A stretch of DNA of 64,000 bases from Fodinicurvata sp. EGI_FJ10296 (GTDB lineage Bacteria; Pseudomonadota; Alphaproteobacteria; DSM-16000; Inquilinaceae), in the NCBI RefSeq assembly GCF_040712075.1, contig NZ_JBFCVL010000002.1, positions 186,001 through 250,000 on the forward strand. The letters run 5' to 3'. Positions within the stretch are counted from its first letter, which is position 1. Each line of letters opens with the position of its first letter. This document shows positions 35,924-44,601 of this stretch, piece after piece. Under the pieces are notes generated by a model that was not told where the DNA came from, did not search any database, and saw nothing but the letters and a program-made list of their open reading frames with translations. Made by a program: the position numbers and the translations under genes.

Positions 35924-37054
35924 ATGCTGGCGCTGTTCCAGGACTACACCATTCAAACAGTCGCCATCGGTGCGGCGCTGCTCGGGATTATCAGCGGCGT
36001 GCTTGGCTGTTTCGCTGTCCTGCGCAAGCAGAGCCTGCTCGGCGACACCCTGTCCCACGCGGCACTGCCGGGCATCTGTCTCGGCTTCATGGTCGCGGGA
36101 ACGCGGCATATGGGCAGCATCCTGTTCGGCGCACTGCTCACCGGCGCGCTCGCCGCGCTGGTTATTCTGCTCCTGACGCGCAACAGCCGCCTGAAAACGG
36201 ATGCCGGGATGGGGATCGCGCTGAGTGTTTTCTTCGCCGTTGGCGTTGTGCTGCTGACATATATCCAGGGAACCGGCAATGCGGCGCAAGGAGGGCTCGA
36301 CTCTTTCCTTTTCGGGCAGGCTGCGGCGATTCTGCGCAGCGATCTGTGGATCATGGGCGCGATCACAGTGGCCGCGATCGGGCTTGTCGCGGCGTTCTGG
36401 AAGGAGTTCAAGCTCGTTTCCTTCGATCCCGGCTTTGCACAGTCGCTGGGCATGCCGGTAGCAGCGCTCGACGTGGTCCTGACCGTCATGATCGCTCTTG
36501 CGGTCGTGGTTGGTCTGCAGATGGTGGGTGTGGTCCTGATGGCGGCAATGGTGATCGCACCCGCGGTGGCAGCACGGCAATGGACCCACCGGCTCGAAGT
36601 CATGGTCGTGCTCGCGGCCGTCATCGGCATGGCGTCAGGCGTTTTCGGCGCCGTCCTCAGCGCGACGGCCCGCGGACTGGCAACCGGACCGCTGATCGTG
36701 CTCAGCGTATCCGCCGTTGTGATCGTATCGCTGGTGGCGGCGCCCGAACACGGCCTGTTGTGGAACGGCCTTCGCCGATGGCGCGACGGACGCCGACTCG
36801 AAGGCCAGCAGGTGCTGACCTCGCTCTATCGGCTGGCGGCCGACCACGACAACCCGACGTTTCCCGCGGAACAGGCTGCGGTCGACACCTATCACGGCGT
36901 CGGTACGCAGCGGGCGCTAAAAAAACTCCAGGCGCAGGGCATGGTCCGGCCGGTTGCCCACCAGCCCGAGAAAACGGCGCATTGGGAACTGACGCCGGCC
37001 GGCATCGTCGAAGCGCGCCGCATCCTGGACACACTGGGCCGGGAGACAAGGTGA
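35924..37054 (+). CDS. mntC: Manganese ABC permease with C-terminal winged-helix-like domain
   Basis: This 376-residue protein has an ABC-3 permease domain of about eight helices in residues 1-275: LGCFAVLRKQSLLGDTLSHAALPG, then FGQAAAILRSDLW and FKLVSFDPGFAQSLGMP. The normal family length ends there. About 95 more residues follow, with a helical segment (RALKKLQAQGMVRP) and a LTPAGIVEARRIL wing-like end, the pattern of a MarR/DtxR-type winged helix. Chlamydial YtgC carries a DtxR-like YtgR domain in the same position. The stop overlaps the next start by one base. The tail's function here is inference. Confidence 0.88.
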   Translation: MLALFQDYTIQTVAIGAALLGIISGVLGCFAVLRKQSLLGDTLSHAALPGICLGFMVAGTRHMGSILFGALLTGALAALVILLLTRNSRLKTDAGMGIALSVFFAVGVVLLTYIQGTGNAAQGGLDSFLFGQAAAILRSDLWIMGAITVAAIGLVAAFWKEFKLVSFDPGFAQSLGMPVAALDVVLTVMIALAVVVGLQMVGVVLMAAMVIAPAVAARQWTHRLEVMVVLAAVIGMASGVFGAVLSATARGLATGPLIVLSVSAVVIVSLVAAPEHGLLWNGLRRWRDGRRLEGQQVLTSLYRLAADHDNPTFPAEQAAVDTYHGVGTQRALKKLQAQGMVRPVAHQPEKTAHWELTPAGIVEARRILDTLGRETR

Positions 37055-38217
37055 TGCTGGAAGCATTCTTCGACAACCCGGCGATCATGATCATGCTGAC
37101 GGGCGCCCTGGTCGGTATCGCCGCAACCCTGGTCGGCACGTTTCTGGTGCTGCGCGGCAACAGCATGCTGTCCGACGCCATCAGCCATTCGATCGTATTC
37201 GGCATCGTCATCGTCTGGCTTCTGACCCATGCGCAGAGCGGGCCCGTGCAGATCGTCGGTGCGGCCCTGACGGGCCTGTTGACCGTCTTCCTGACCGAAC
37301 TGCTGGTCAGCACCAACCGCGTGAAGCATGACGCGGCCATCGGATTGGTATTCCCGGTACTGTTTTCGATCGGTGTGCTGCTCCTCAACCTCTATGCCCG
37401 TGACGTCCATATCGACCAGCATACCGTGCTGCTGGGCGAGATCGGCTTCGTCTGGCTCGACACGATGATGATCGGCGGCTACAGGGTGCCCCAATCACTG
37501 ATCTGGATGGGCGCGATGGCGCTGGCCAATCTGCTGTTCGTCGCCTTCCTCTACAAGGAGCTAAAGCTGGCGACATTCGACCCGGCGCTCGCCAAGGCAT
37601 TGGGCTTCGCGCCGGGCTTCCTGTTCTATGCGCTGTTGATGTTTACCAGCGCCACGGCTGTCGCGGCATTCGATGCCGTCGGCGCGATTCTTTTCATCGC
37701 ATTTGTCATCGTTCCGCCGTCCGCGGCCTATCTGCTGACCGATCGGCTATGGATGATGCTCGGCCTCGGCTCGGCCATAGCCGTGGCGTCGAGCGTCGGC
37801 GGGTACTATGCAGCCGTCGCCTGGAATGTTTCGATCAGCGGCATGATGGCCGTCATGACCGGCGTTTTCCTGGCGCTGGCCTTTTTGTTCGGGCCCCGCT
37901 ATGGCGTCATCGCCCAGCACATCCGCCGCCAAAGCCAGACCCGCGCCAACGAAAGCCGAACCCTGGCCGTCCATCTCTACAACCACGAGGATGAACCGAA
38001 CCAGGGCGAGGAGAATGTCGCCCACGCACTGATGGAGCATCTAAGGTGGGATCGGACCAAGGCCCGCCGTATCGTGCTGCGCGGTCTCGACCAGGGTCTG
38101 ATCACCCGCGACGGGGAATTGCTGCAGCTGACGGCGAAGGGACGGGCAGTCGCGCTGGAAATCCTCGAACCGTGGCGGCACGAGACCGTCACCGAAGCGC
38201 CAGCGGATCACGCGTGA
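37054..38217 (+). CDS. mntD: Second manganese ABC permease, also with a winged-helix-like tail
   Basis: This 387-residue ABC-3 permease pairs with the preceding one. Its membrane domain covers about residues 8-285, with VGTFLVLRGNSMLSDAISHSIVFG and YKELKLATFDPALAKALGF. The last 95 residues are hydrophilic and contain ENVAHALMEHLRWDRTKARRIVLRGLDQGLITRDG and LQLTAKGRAVALEIL, again a wHTH pattern. So both subunits carry a cytoplasmic tail. The start at 37054 overlaps the upstream stop. It is the last gene of the module. Confidence 0.88.
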   Translation: MLEAFFDNPAIMIMLTGALVGIAATLVGTFLVLRGNSMLSDAISHSIVFGIVIVWLLTHAQSGPVQIVGAALTGLLTVFLTELLVSTNRVKHDAAIGLVFPVLFSIGVLLLNLYARDVHIDQHTVLLGEIGFVWLDTMMIGGYRVPQSLIWMGAMALANLLFVAFLYKELKLATFDPALAKALGFAPGFLFYALLMFTSATAVAAFDAVGAILFIAFVIVPPSAAYLLTDRLWMMLGLGSAIAVASSVGGYYAAVAWNVSISGMMAVMTGVFLALAFLFGPRYGVIAQHIRRQSQTRANESRTLAVHLYNHEDEPNQGEENVAHALMEHLRWDRTKARRIVLRGLDQGLITRDGELLQLTAKGRAVALEILEPWRHETVTEAPADHA

Positions 38218-38286
38218 TCTGAGGTCGATTGCGCTGCCGGTCCTGAGCCCACGCTGCCAGGGCTCCCCCGGCGCGCGTGGATCCCG

Positions 38287-38359
38287 GACGTCGCTTCGCT
38301 CCTCCGGGAAAGGGATCGGTGGCGATGCGGCATGCAATGACGCTTCGCTGATCCGGGGA
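38287..38359. repeat. Degenerate intergenic repeat pair
   Basis: Two imperfect direct copies of about 22 bases (GACGTCGCTTCGCTCCTCCGGG and GACGCTTCGCTGATCCGGGG forms) lie at 38287-38310 and 38339-38359. They sit within the 266-base gap after the manganese operon. The first also forms a CCCGGA/TCCGGG hairpin. Similar CCGGGATCC-type words are common in intergenic repeats of alphaproteobacteria, but I cannot test copy number. Confidence 0.4.
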
Positions 38360-38483
38360 TGAGGAAGGGACAATGCCGATCATCAATGTTGCCAGCACTT
38401 GACCCCCCATCGCCGCAGGCAAATATGACGCAGACGATCTGGACCCGCAGGGCACAAGGGGCGCGCTGATGGGAGACGGACGG

Positions 38484-38891
38484 ATGAAGCTGATCAAATC
38501 GCTAACCTGTGGTATCCGGTTTGGACTGTTCGCGGCATTGATCGCAGTCGGGCCGCTGGTCCCTGGCGGAAATGCTGCCGCTCATCATGGCTGGGAATGG
38601 ACGTCCGGTGCGCCGTTCGAACTTTCGGGCACGATCGAGGACATATATATCGGCCAGCCGCACCCGACACTGACGATCCGGTCCGACGGAAACCTCTGGG
38701 AGGTCGATCTGGCCCCTGTCGGCGCGACGACCAACGCCGGCTTCGTTGAAGGCGTGGCGTCACCGGGCGACGCGGTCACGGTATACGGCCATCGCTCACG
38801 AAATGAATCCGAATACGCGATGAAGGCCGTCCGCGTCGTGGTCGGGGGTGGAACCTACGACGTCTATCCCGAACGCGCCCGGGCGTTTTAG
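38484..38891 (+). CDS. DUF6152 family exported protein
   Basis: This 135-residue protein fits DUF6152. A signal peptide (basic start, hydrophobic residues 12-27) ends in NAAA at residue 33, so cleavage would leave HHGWEW as the mature N terminus. The rest has the family pattern FELSGTIEDIYIGQPHPTLTI and DGNLWEVDLAP. An N-terminal histidine recalls copper 'histidine brace' sites, but this is a guess. GGGAG lies upstream of the ATG at 38484. The following gene (DUF6644) is its usual partner. Confidence 0.75.
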   Translation: MKLIKSLTCGIRFGLFAALIAVGPLVPGGNAAAHHGWEWTSGAPFELSGTIEDIYIGQPHPTLTIRSDGNLWEVDLAPVGATTNAGFVEGVASPGDAVTVYGHRSRNESEYAMKAVRVVVGGGTYDVYPERARAF

Positions 38892-38926
38892 GGCAGCTTC
38901 AACGTGGCCGCCAGGCGACTTCGTCC

Positions 38927-39403
38927 GTGTTGACCGCCCTTTTCGACCAACTGGAATCGTGGCCGGTTGCCGCAGCGCTGAGGACATCGGTCACCGTATA
39001 CCCGCTGGTCACTGCAGGCCATATTTTCGGTATCGCCCTGCTGATCGGGGCCATCGTGCCCGTCGATCTGCGCCTGCTGGGCGTGTTTCACCGCGTTTCG
39101 CTGCCGGATCTCGCGACAGTTCTGATCCGCTTTGCGGCGACCGGACTGGGCATCGCCGCCGTGTCGGGGTTTCTGCTGTTCGCGGTCAACCCGCATGAAT
39201 ACGCCGCCAACCCGGCTTTTCTCACCAAGATATCCCTGGTTGCGGTTGGGACAGCCAACGCTCTGGCGCTCAGGGTCACGTCCGGATGGCAAAGAGCGTG
39301 CAAGGGCGGGACGATCACGCCGGGCCTTCGTGCCTCGGCCGTGGTGTCTCTGGCTGTCTGGCCGGCGGCGCTGATTTCCGGACGCTGGATCGGGTTTCTG
39401 TAG
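38927..39403 (+). CDS. DUF6644 family membrane protein
   Basis: This 158-residue protein has four membrane segments (about residues 22-48, 62-85, 100-120 and 135-155). The first contains a histidine (VTAGHIFGIALLIGAIVPVDLRLLG). It begins at GTG and lies 35 bases after the DUF6152 gene. The two families are often neighbours, so they may act together in the envelope; substrate and role are unknown. Confidence 0.7.
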   Translation: MLTALFDQLESWPVAAALRTSVTVYPLVTAGHIFGIALLIGAIVPVDLRLLGVFHRVSLPDLATVLIRFAATGLGIAAVSGFLLFAVNPHEYAANPAFLTKISLVAVGTANALALRVTSGWQRACKGGTITPGLRASAVVSLAVWPAALISGRWIGFL

Positions 39404-39431
39404 CGGCCATTGGACTCGCCCCATCGCGGTA

Positions 39432-39797
39432 TCAGGCCGGCGCCGGACCGAACACCTGCTCATATTTTTCCGTACTGAACCCGACGGTGATGCGGCCATC
39501 GACGTCGAGAACCGGTCGTTTGATCATCGAGGGATAGGTCACCATCAAATCGACAGCCCGGTCGGCATCAAGGTCCGATTTATCGACATCGGGCAGCTTT
39601 CGGAACGTGGTGCCGGCCCGGTTCAGCAGCACCGGCCAATCCACCAAGCGAAGCCATTGGCCGAGGCGATCACGGTCGACGCCGTCCTTCTTGTAGTCAT
39701 GGAAACGATAGTTGATGCCGCGGCCGTCGAGCCAGGCCCGCGCCTTCTTCATCGTGTCGCAGTTGCGGATGCCATAGATCGTCACTTCAGTGGACAT
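39432..39797 (-). CDS. ArsC/Spx family (YffB-like) reductase
   Basis: This 121-residue thioredoxin-fold protein has IRNCDTMKKARAWL (single cysteine near residue 13) and the FRKLP segment with a downstream MIKRPVL proline. These are marks of the YffB/Spx subgroup. It lacks the extra cysteines of classic arsenate reductases, so it is probably not an ArsC. Its 5' end overlaps the 3' end of the histidine kinase gene by 16 bases, so the two are co-transcribed. Confidence 0.85.
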   Translation of the reverse strand: MSTEVTIYGIRNCDTMKKARAWLDGRGINYRFHDYKKDGVDRDRLGQWLRLVDWPVLLNRAGTTFRKLPDVDKSDLDADRAVDLMVTYPSMIKRPVLDVDGRITVGFSTEKYEQVFGPAPA

Positions 39798-42700
39798 CGA
39801 TCACCATTCTCGTCGAGAACCTTGCGAATCTTGGCAGACAGTTCCTGATATCGATACGGCTTGCTCAGCAGATGCACACCGGGATCAAGGCGCCCGTGGT
39901 GGACGATCGCATTTTCGGTATAGCCCGAGGTGAAAAGCACCCGCAATTCCGGATACAGGTCCTGTGCGAACCGCGCAAGCTGGCGACCGTTGATTCCGCC
40001 GGGCATGACGACATCGGTGAAAAGCAGATCGAAACCGGATGTATTCTTCACAATCTCCATCGCCTCCACACCATTTGTTGCGCCCGTGACGCGGTACCCC
40101 AACCCCATGAGCCGCGCGATCAGATGTTCCCGAACGAGGTCGTCGTCTTCGACCACCAGAATGTGCTCATTGCCGCCGACCGGCCGCGGATCCGCTGCCT
40201 TTCGCTCATCGTCGGACGGCCGGGCGTAAACCCGGGGGAAATACAGCCGGACGGTCGTACCTTCACCCGTTTCGGTATAGATCTTCATATGGCCGTCGGA
40301 CTGCTTCACGAAACCATAAATCATGCTGAGTCCGAGACCGCTGCCTTTGCCGACTTCCTTGGTCGTGAAAAACGGTTCCACGGCCCTGCTGGCCACATCC
40401 GGTCCCATCCCGAGACCCGTGTCGGAGATCGAAATCATCACGTACTGGCCGGGACTGACTTCCTGATGCGCCCGTGCATAGGCGTCGTCCAAAACTGTGT
40501 TCGCAGTCTCGATGGTAAGAAAGCCACCGTCGGGCATCGCATCGCGGGCGTTGAGAGCGAGGTTCAGCATAGCCACTTCAAGTTGCCCGGCATCCACCTC
40601 GGTTGTCCAGAGGCCGCCGGCCTGAACGATCTCCAGGCTGATTTCCTCGCTCAGCGTTCTTCTGAGCAGGCCATCCATACTGGCCACAACCCGATTGACA
40701 TTGATCCGTTTGGGTTCCAACGCCTGCCGGCGGGCGAAGGCCAGCAAGCGGTTCGTCAGGTCGGCACCACGCTCCGCAGCTGTGACCATCATGTCGGCCA
40801 TGGACCGAAGCTGCGTCTGGTTCTGAAGCCGTTCCACCAGGATTTCGGCATTGCCGAGGATCACCGTCAGCAAATTGTTGAAATCGTGGGCGACCCCACC
40901 GGTCAGCTGGCCAACGGCCTCCAGTTTTTGCGATTGGCGCAGCCGCTCGTCGAGTTGCCTTTGCTCGGTGATGTCGGTCAGGCTGCCGAGCATCCGGACG
41001 GTATCGCCGGAGTCGTTGCGAATGGCAAATCCTCGGCTATAGACGGTGAGATAATGCCCTTCGGCGTGGGCAAACCGGTATTCGGTGTTCCAGCTTGCCG
41101 CCGCCCCTTCGGTGACAGTGCGCACCGCCGCCATCACATGCTCCCTGTCGTCGGCATGAATGCGGTTCATCCAGGCCGATCCCGGCTCCATGGTCACGTC
41201 GCCCGACATGACCGATCCGTTGACGGAACCGCCGAAATGATTGACGAGACCTTCGTTCCACCAGATCGTATCGGCCTCGAAATTCCAGTCGAAGATCACG
41301 TCGTTGGTCGCTTTGGCGACCAGACGGAAGCGCTCTTCGCTGATCCGGATGGCCTCTTCTGTGCGTTTTCGCGCCGTGATATCGCGTTCGACGGCGACGA
41401 AATGTGTGTGGTGCCCGGCTTCATCCACGATCGGCGAAATGTCGATGTCGAGCCATAGCGGATCGCCGTCCCTGGTATAATTGACCAGTTCAACACGCAC
41501 GGACTCGTTGTTCTCCATCGCCCGGCGGATCGTATCCAGCTCGCGTCGGCCGGTTTCCGGCCCCTGCAGGAAACGCGGCGACCAGCCCAGAACCTCATCC
41601 CGGCTATAGCCCGTTCGCCGGACGAATGCATCGTTCACATAGACGATCCTGGGCCCGTCCGGTTCGTCAATCGGCGTTGCTTCGGTAATGATCAACAGAT
41701 CGTTCTGCCGCGAGACGGCAGCTTCAAGCAGGCGAAGCTGCTCTTCGCGTGCCCGCTTCTCGGTGATATCCCTGAAATAGACGGCCAACCCGTCCGGAGC
41801 CGGATAGGCGCTGACTTCGAACCATTTGGCGAGCGGCGGGAAATATTCAACGAAGCGGGCCGCTTTCCGCGTCGAAGCCGCGCGTTCATACTGCGTTTGA
41901 AATGCCATGCCGACCGCATCGGGGAATTCCTCCCAGATCCGCCGGCCGACCAGATCCTTCCGGCCTCGGCTCAGCAGAATCTCGGCCTGGCCGTTCAGGA
42001 ACGTGAACCGCCAGTCGGTATCGAGCATGAAAACGGCATCGCTCATGCTCTCCAGCGTCTGGAGCAGCCGCTGAGACAATCCCGCCGTCCGCTGCTGCGC
42101 TGCGACCAGCTCGGAGATATCCTGAAATGCCCCCCGAACCGCCTGTATGGCTCCGTCGGCGTCGTACTCGGCCTCTCCGATCGATCGGACCCAAACCCGA
42201 TTGCCTTTCCCCGTAACGATCTGCAGGACTTCATCATAGGGATGCCCCCGCTCGGCGCAGGCGGTGAAGAGGTCGAGGACGCGATCCCGGTACTCCGGTG
42301 CATAGAATTCGATCGCACTGTCGAGGTCAGGCGTTTGAGAGACGTCGATCTCGTGAATTTCGGCGGTCACGGGCGACCAGGTGACGTGGCGAGTAGCCAG
42401 ATCGACGCGCCAGCCACCGAGGCTGGCGGCCTGTCCGGCAATCCTGATCAGGGTATTTGCCTCAATCAGATCGGCTTCAGCGCGCTTCTGCCGTGTCACA
42501 TCCTGCATGACACCGGTATAGACCCGGCCGGCGGAGGTGGCCGCCAATTCGCCGACTCCCCGGATTTGCAGAATTTCACCGGTGGGTCGGACCATCCGAT
42601 ACTCAAACTCGATGACCGGATCGTGCGATTCCTGATATCCCTGGTACAGGGCCTGGATGCGCTGCCGGTCGTCAGGATGGACCAGACCGAGAAGCCCCTG

Positions 42701-43330
42701 AAAGTCCGACGAAAACGTCTCCCGGTCCACGCCAAACAATTCGTACCCGCTGTCGGACAGAACAAGGGCGCCGCTGTCAAGGTTGAGCGACCACATGCCA
42801 AGGCCCAACAGTCGCTGGGCCGTGCGCAGATGAGCGTCCTGTTGCTTCAATCTTTTGTTGGCGGCCTTCAGATTGCGAGCGTCGGCGGGCGCCGCCTCGA
42901 ACATGGAACGAAAATGATCGGCCGACTCCTCTGCCGCCAGGCGCGCCTGGCGTTCGCGCTCCAGCAGTGCATCGCGCTCCCGCTCCATCTCGACGATCGC
43001 CGAAATGTCCCGGACCGAGGCGAGGATCGCCTTCTTCCCCTCATGCTCGATCACGTGCCAGCGAATATCGACATCGATCAAATCGCCGCCCTTCGTTCGC
43101 AACCGCCACCGACCGCCCTCATAGAATCCCGACTCCAGCCTGCGGACGGAGGCCAGTAGCGCCGGCACATCTTCGGGAGGACGAATATCCGCTATCGTTC
43201 TCGAAAGCAGTTCCGCGCGGGAATACCCGAACTTTTCGACCGCGGTCCCGTTGACATCCAGTAGCTTCAGCGTACCGGGATCGTAAATCCACATTGGATC
43301 CGGATGATTCTCGAACAAATACAGGCTCAT
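39782..43330 (-). CDS. Soluble hybrid histidine kinase with six PAS domains
   Basis: This 1182-residue protein has no membrane segment. Six PAS-type domains lie at about 1-115, 165-285, 285-410, 415-530, 535-665 and 665-795. The kinase follows: H-box GGVAHDFNNLLTVI (His near 815), N-box NLALNARDAMPDGG, G1 DTGLGMG and G2 GSGLGLSM. The C-terminal receiver (about 1060-1178) has VVEDDDLVREHL and the phospho-acceptor in LLFTDVVMPGG. The fifth PAS has SPRFLQGPET, the LOV-type motif GRNCRFLQG without its cysteine. No output domain is present, so phosphate probably passes to another protein. Confidence 0.9.
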   Translation of the reverse strand: MSLYLFENHPDPMWIYDPGTLKLLDVNGTAVEKFGYSRAELLSRTIADIRPPEDVPALLASVRRLESGFYEGGRWRLRTKGGDLIDVDIRWHVIEHEGKKAILASVRDISAIVEMERERDALLERERQARLAAEESADHFRSMFEAAPADARNLKAANKRLKQQDAHLRTAQRLLGLGMWSLNLDSGALVLSDSGYELFGVDRETFSSDFQGLLGLVHPDDRQRIQALYQGYQESHDPVIEFEYRMVRPTGEILQIRGVGELAATSAGRVYTGVMQDVTRQKRAEADLIEANTLIRIAGQAASLGGWRVDLATRHVTWSPVTAEIHEIDVSQTPDLDSAIEFYAPEYRDRVLDLFTACAERGHPYDEVLQIVTGKGNRVWVRSIGEAEYDADGAIQAVRGAFQDISELVAAQQRTAGLSQRLLQTLESMSDAVFMLDTDWRFTFLNGQAEILLSRGRKDLVGRRIWEEFPDAVGMAFQTQYERAASTRKAARFVEYFPPLAKWFEVSAYPAPDGLAVYFRDITEKRAREEQLRLLEAAVSRQNDLLIITEATPIDEPDGPRIVYVNDAFVRRTGYSRDEVLGWSPRFLQGPETGRRELDTIRRAMENNESVRVELVNYTRDGDPLWLDIDISPIVDEAGHHTHFVAVERDITARKRTEEAIRISEERFRLVAKATNDVIFDWNFEADTIWWNEGLVNHFGGSVNGSVMSGDVTMEPGSAWMNRIHADDREHVMAAVRTVTEGAAASWNTEYRFAHAEGHYLTVYSRGFAIRNDSGDTVRMLGSLTDITEQRQLDERLRQSQKLEAVGQLTGGVAHDFNNLLTVILGNAEILVERLQNQTQLRSMADMMVTAAERGADLTNRLLAFARRQALEPKRINVNRVVASMDGLLRRTLSEEISLEIVQAGGLWTTEVDAGQLEVAMLNLALNARDAMPDGGFLTIETANTVLDDAYARAHQEVSPGQYVMISISDTGLGMGPDVASRAVEPFFTTKEVGKGSGLGLSMIYGFVKQSDGHMKIYTETGEGTTVRLYFPRVYARPSDDERKAADPRPVGGNEHILVVEDDDLVREHLIARLMGLGYRVTGATNGVEAMEIVKNTSGFDLLFTDVVMPGGINGRQLARFAQDLYPELRVLFTSGYTENAIVHHGRLDPGVHLLSKPYRYQELSAKIRKVLDENGDRCPLK

Positions 43331-43662
43331 AAAATCACCGTACGCCTCGGACTCTGGAGCATGCCACTATTCAATGCTTCAGCTGAATACAGATGATTGA
43401 ATCCGGAGAACGACCGGCAGAACGGTTAACATTTTCTCGATCACAACGGCACATTGCGTGCGCCCTCCATTGCGTCGCCTGCCGGATCGGCACACATACG
43501 TAGGATCCGATCATTGTCCATCAGAAATCGGAAATCCAGTGTTACGGTCTGCGCAGAGCGGCGCATAAGAACAGCTACCCTTGCGGCGATGTTACGGCAC
43601 GCCGTCACGCGATATCGTGGGATCGCCGGTTCGGCGACACTTTTTTCGTGCAGGAGTAACCC
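43331..43662. other. 332-base divergent intergenic region
   Basis: This region lies between the divergent histidine kinase and transglutaminase genes. It has no supported gene; minus-strand frames here run into the transglutaminase and look like shadows. A hairpin with a T run lies at 43623-43646, and a CAG/CTG-containing inverted word (TTCAGCTGAA, 43378-43387) is a short palindrome. Promoters for both genes are expected here. Confidence 0.5.
43623..43646 (+). terminator. Possible terminator or attenuator before the transglutaminase gene
   Basis: TCGCCG-GTT-CGGCGA gives a perfect six-base stem, followed by CAC and six T. It ends 16 bases upstream of the TTG start and just before the AGGAG ribosome site. 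A stop signal so close to a start codon would act on read-through from upstream, or as an attenuator. No upstream + strand gene is present to require it. Confidence 0.45.
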
Positions 43663-44529
43663 TTGGTCCTGTTGAACATCCGCCACAAGACGACCTATCG
43701 CTATCGCATGCCGGTAGCGCTCAATCCGCACCGCCTCATGCTGCGGCCGCGAGAGAGCCGCGACCTGCGGCTCCATGCCATGGACCTTGCGATCGAACCG
43801 GCCGCGCATATTGCATGGATGCAGGATATCGTCGGCAACAGCGTGGCAACAGCAAGTTTCCCGGCCATGACCACCGACCTCGCTATCGAGAGCCTCGTCC
43901 AGGTGCAACTGAACAGCGTTGCCTGGCCGGTTTTCGACATAGCAGCCTCTGCCATTTCGTATCCTTTTGCCTATGGCAGGGACGAGCAAACCGACCTCGG
44001 CGCTCTGGCGGTCCCTCAGCACGAGGACCCGAGGGGCGAATTACGCGATTGGGTAGCCGGGTTCGTTTATGCGACGCCGACCGACACGCTGGCACTGCTC
44101 AAGGACGTGAATGCCGGCGTCGCGTCGTGGATCAGCTATCTCAGCCGCGACGACGAGGGCACCCAACCGCCATTGCAGACTCTGGGTAGGCGCTGCGGAT
44201 CCTGCCGCGATCTGGCGGTGCTGTTTGCCGAAGCCGTCCGCGTGCTGGGATTTGGCGCACGCATCGTATCCGGCTATCTGTACGATCCCGACCGGCGGGC
44301 CGTGGGATCCGGCGGCGACGGTACCACTCATGCCTGGGCGGACGTCTATTTGCCCGGTGCCGGATGGATCGCCTTCGACCCGACCAATCGCAGCGTTGGT
44401 GGCGCCAACCTGATTCCAACGGCGGTCGGCCGTGACATCGGTCTCGTCGTACCGGTCGCGGGGAGCTTCGCCGGCGAAAGCCGGGATTTCGACGGGATGA
44501 CGGTCGAAGTCGCCGTCACCGACCGGTAG
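43663..44529 (+). CDS. Transglutaminase family protein
   Basis: This 288-residue protein has the bacterial transglutaminase N-terminal domain (NIRHKTTYRY start) and a transglutaminase-like cysteine protease core. The triad is visible: cysteine in RRCGSCRDLA (about residue 184), histidine in TTHAWADVY (about 222) and aspartate in FDPTN (about 237). No signal peptide is seen. TTG is the start, with AGGAG seven bases before it. Members of this family can act as peptidases or amide ligases; the target is unknown. Confidence 0.85.
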   Translation: MVLLNIRHKTTYRYRMPVALNPHRLMLRPRESRDLRLHAMDLAIEPAAHIAWMQDIVGNSVATASFPAMTTDLAIESLVQVQLNSVAWPVFDIAASAISYPFAYGRDEQTDLGALAVPQHEDPRGELRDWVAGFVYATPTDTLALLKDVNAGVASWISYLSRDDEGTQPPLQTLGRRCGSCRDLAVLFAEAVRVLGFGARIVSGYLYDPDRRAVGSGGDGTTHAWADVYLPGAGWIAFDPTNRSVGGANLIPTAVGRDIGLVVPVAGSFAGESRDFDGMTVEVAVTDR

Positions 44530-44601
44530 CCGCACCCGCAACGAGGCACGGCCGCTGCTATCCCTCGACAGTCGCCTCGATCGGCTTGTAAGATCACGGC
44601 C

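Noticed and set aside
39432-39797. Arsenate reductase reading of the ArsC-family gene
   Set aside because: Only one cysteine is in the active region and the sequence is of the YffB/Spx type; the ars genes lie 11 kb away.
41500-41700. Photoactive LOV domain in the kinase
   Set aside because: The adduct-forming cysteine is absent (SPRFLQG), so blue-light photochemistry is not supported.
39872-43159. Two long plus-strand frames opposite the histidine kinase
   Set aside because: Both are antisense to a continuous PAS/kinase/receiver protein and lack conserved features.
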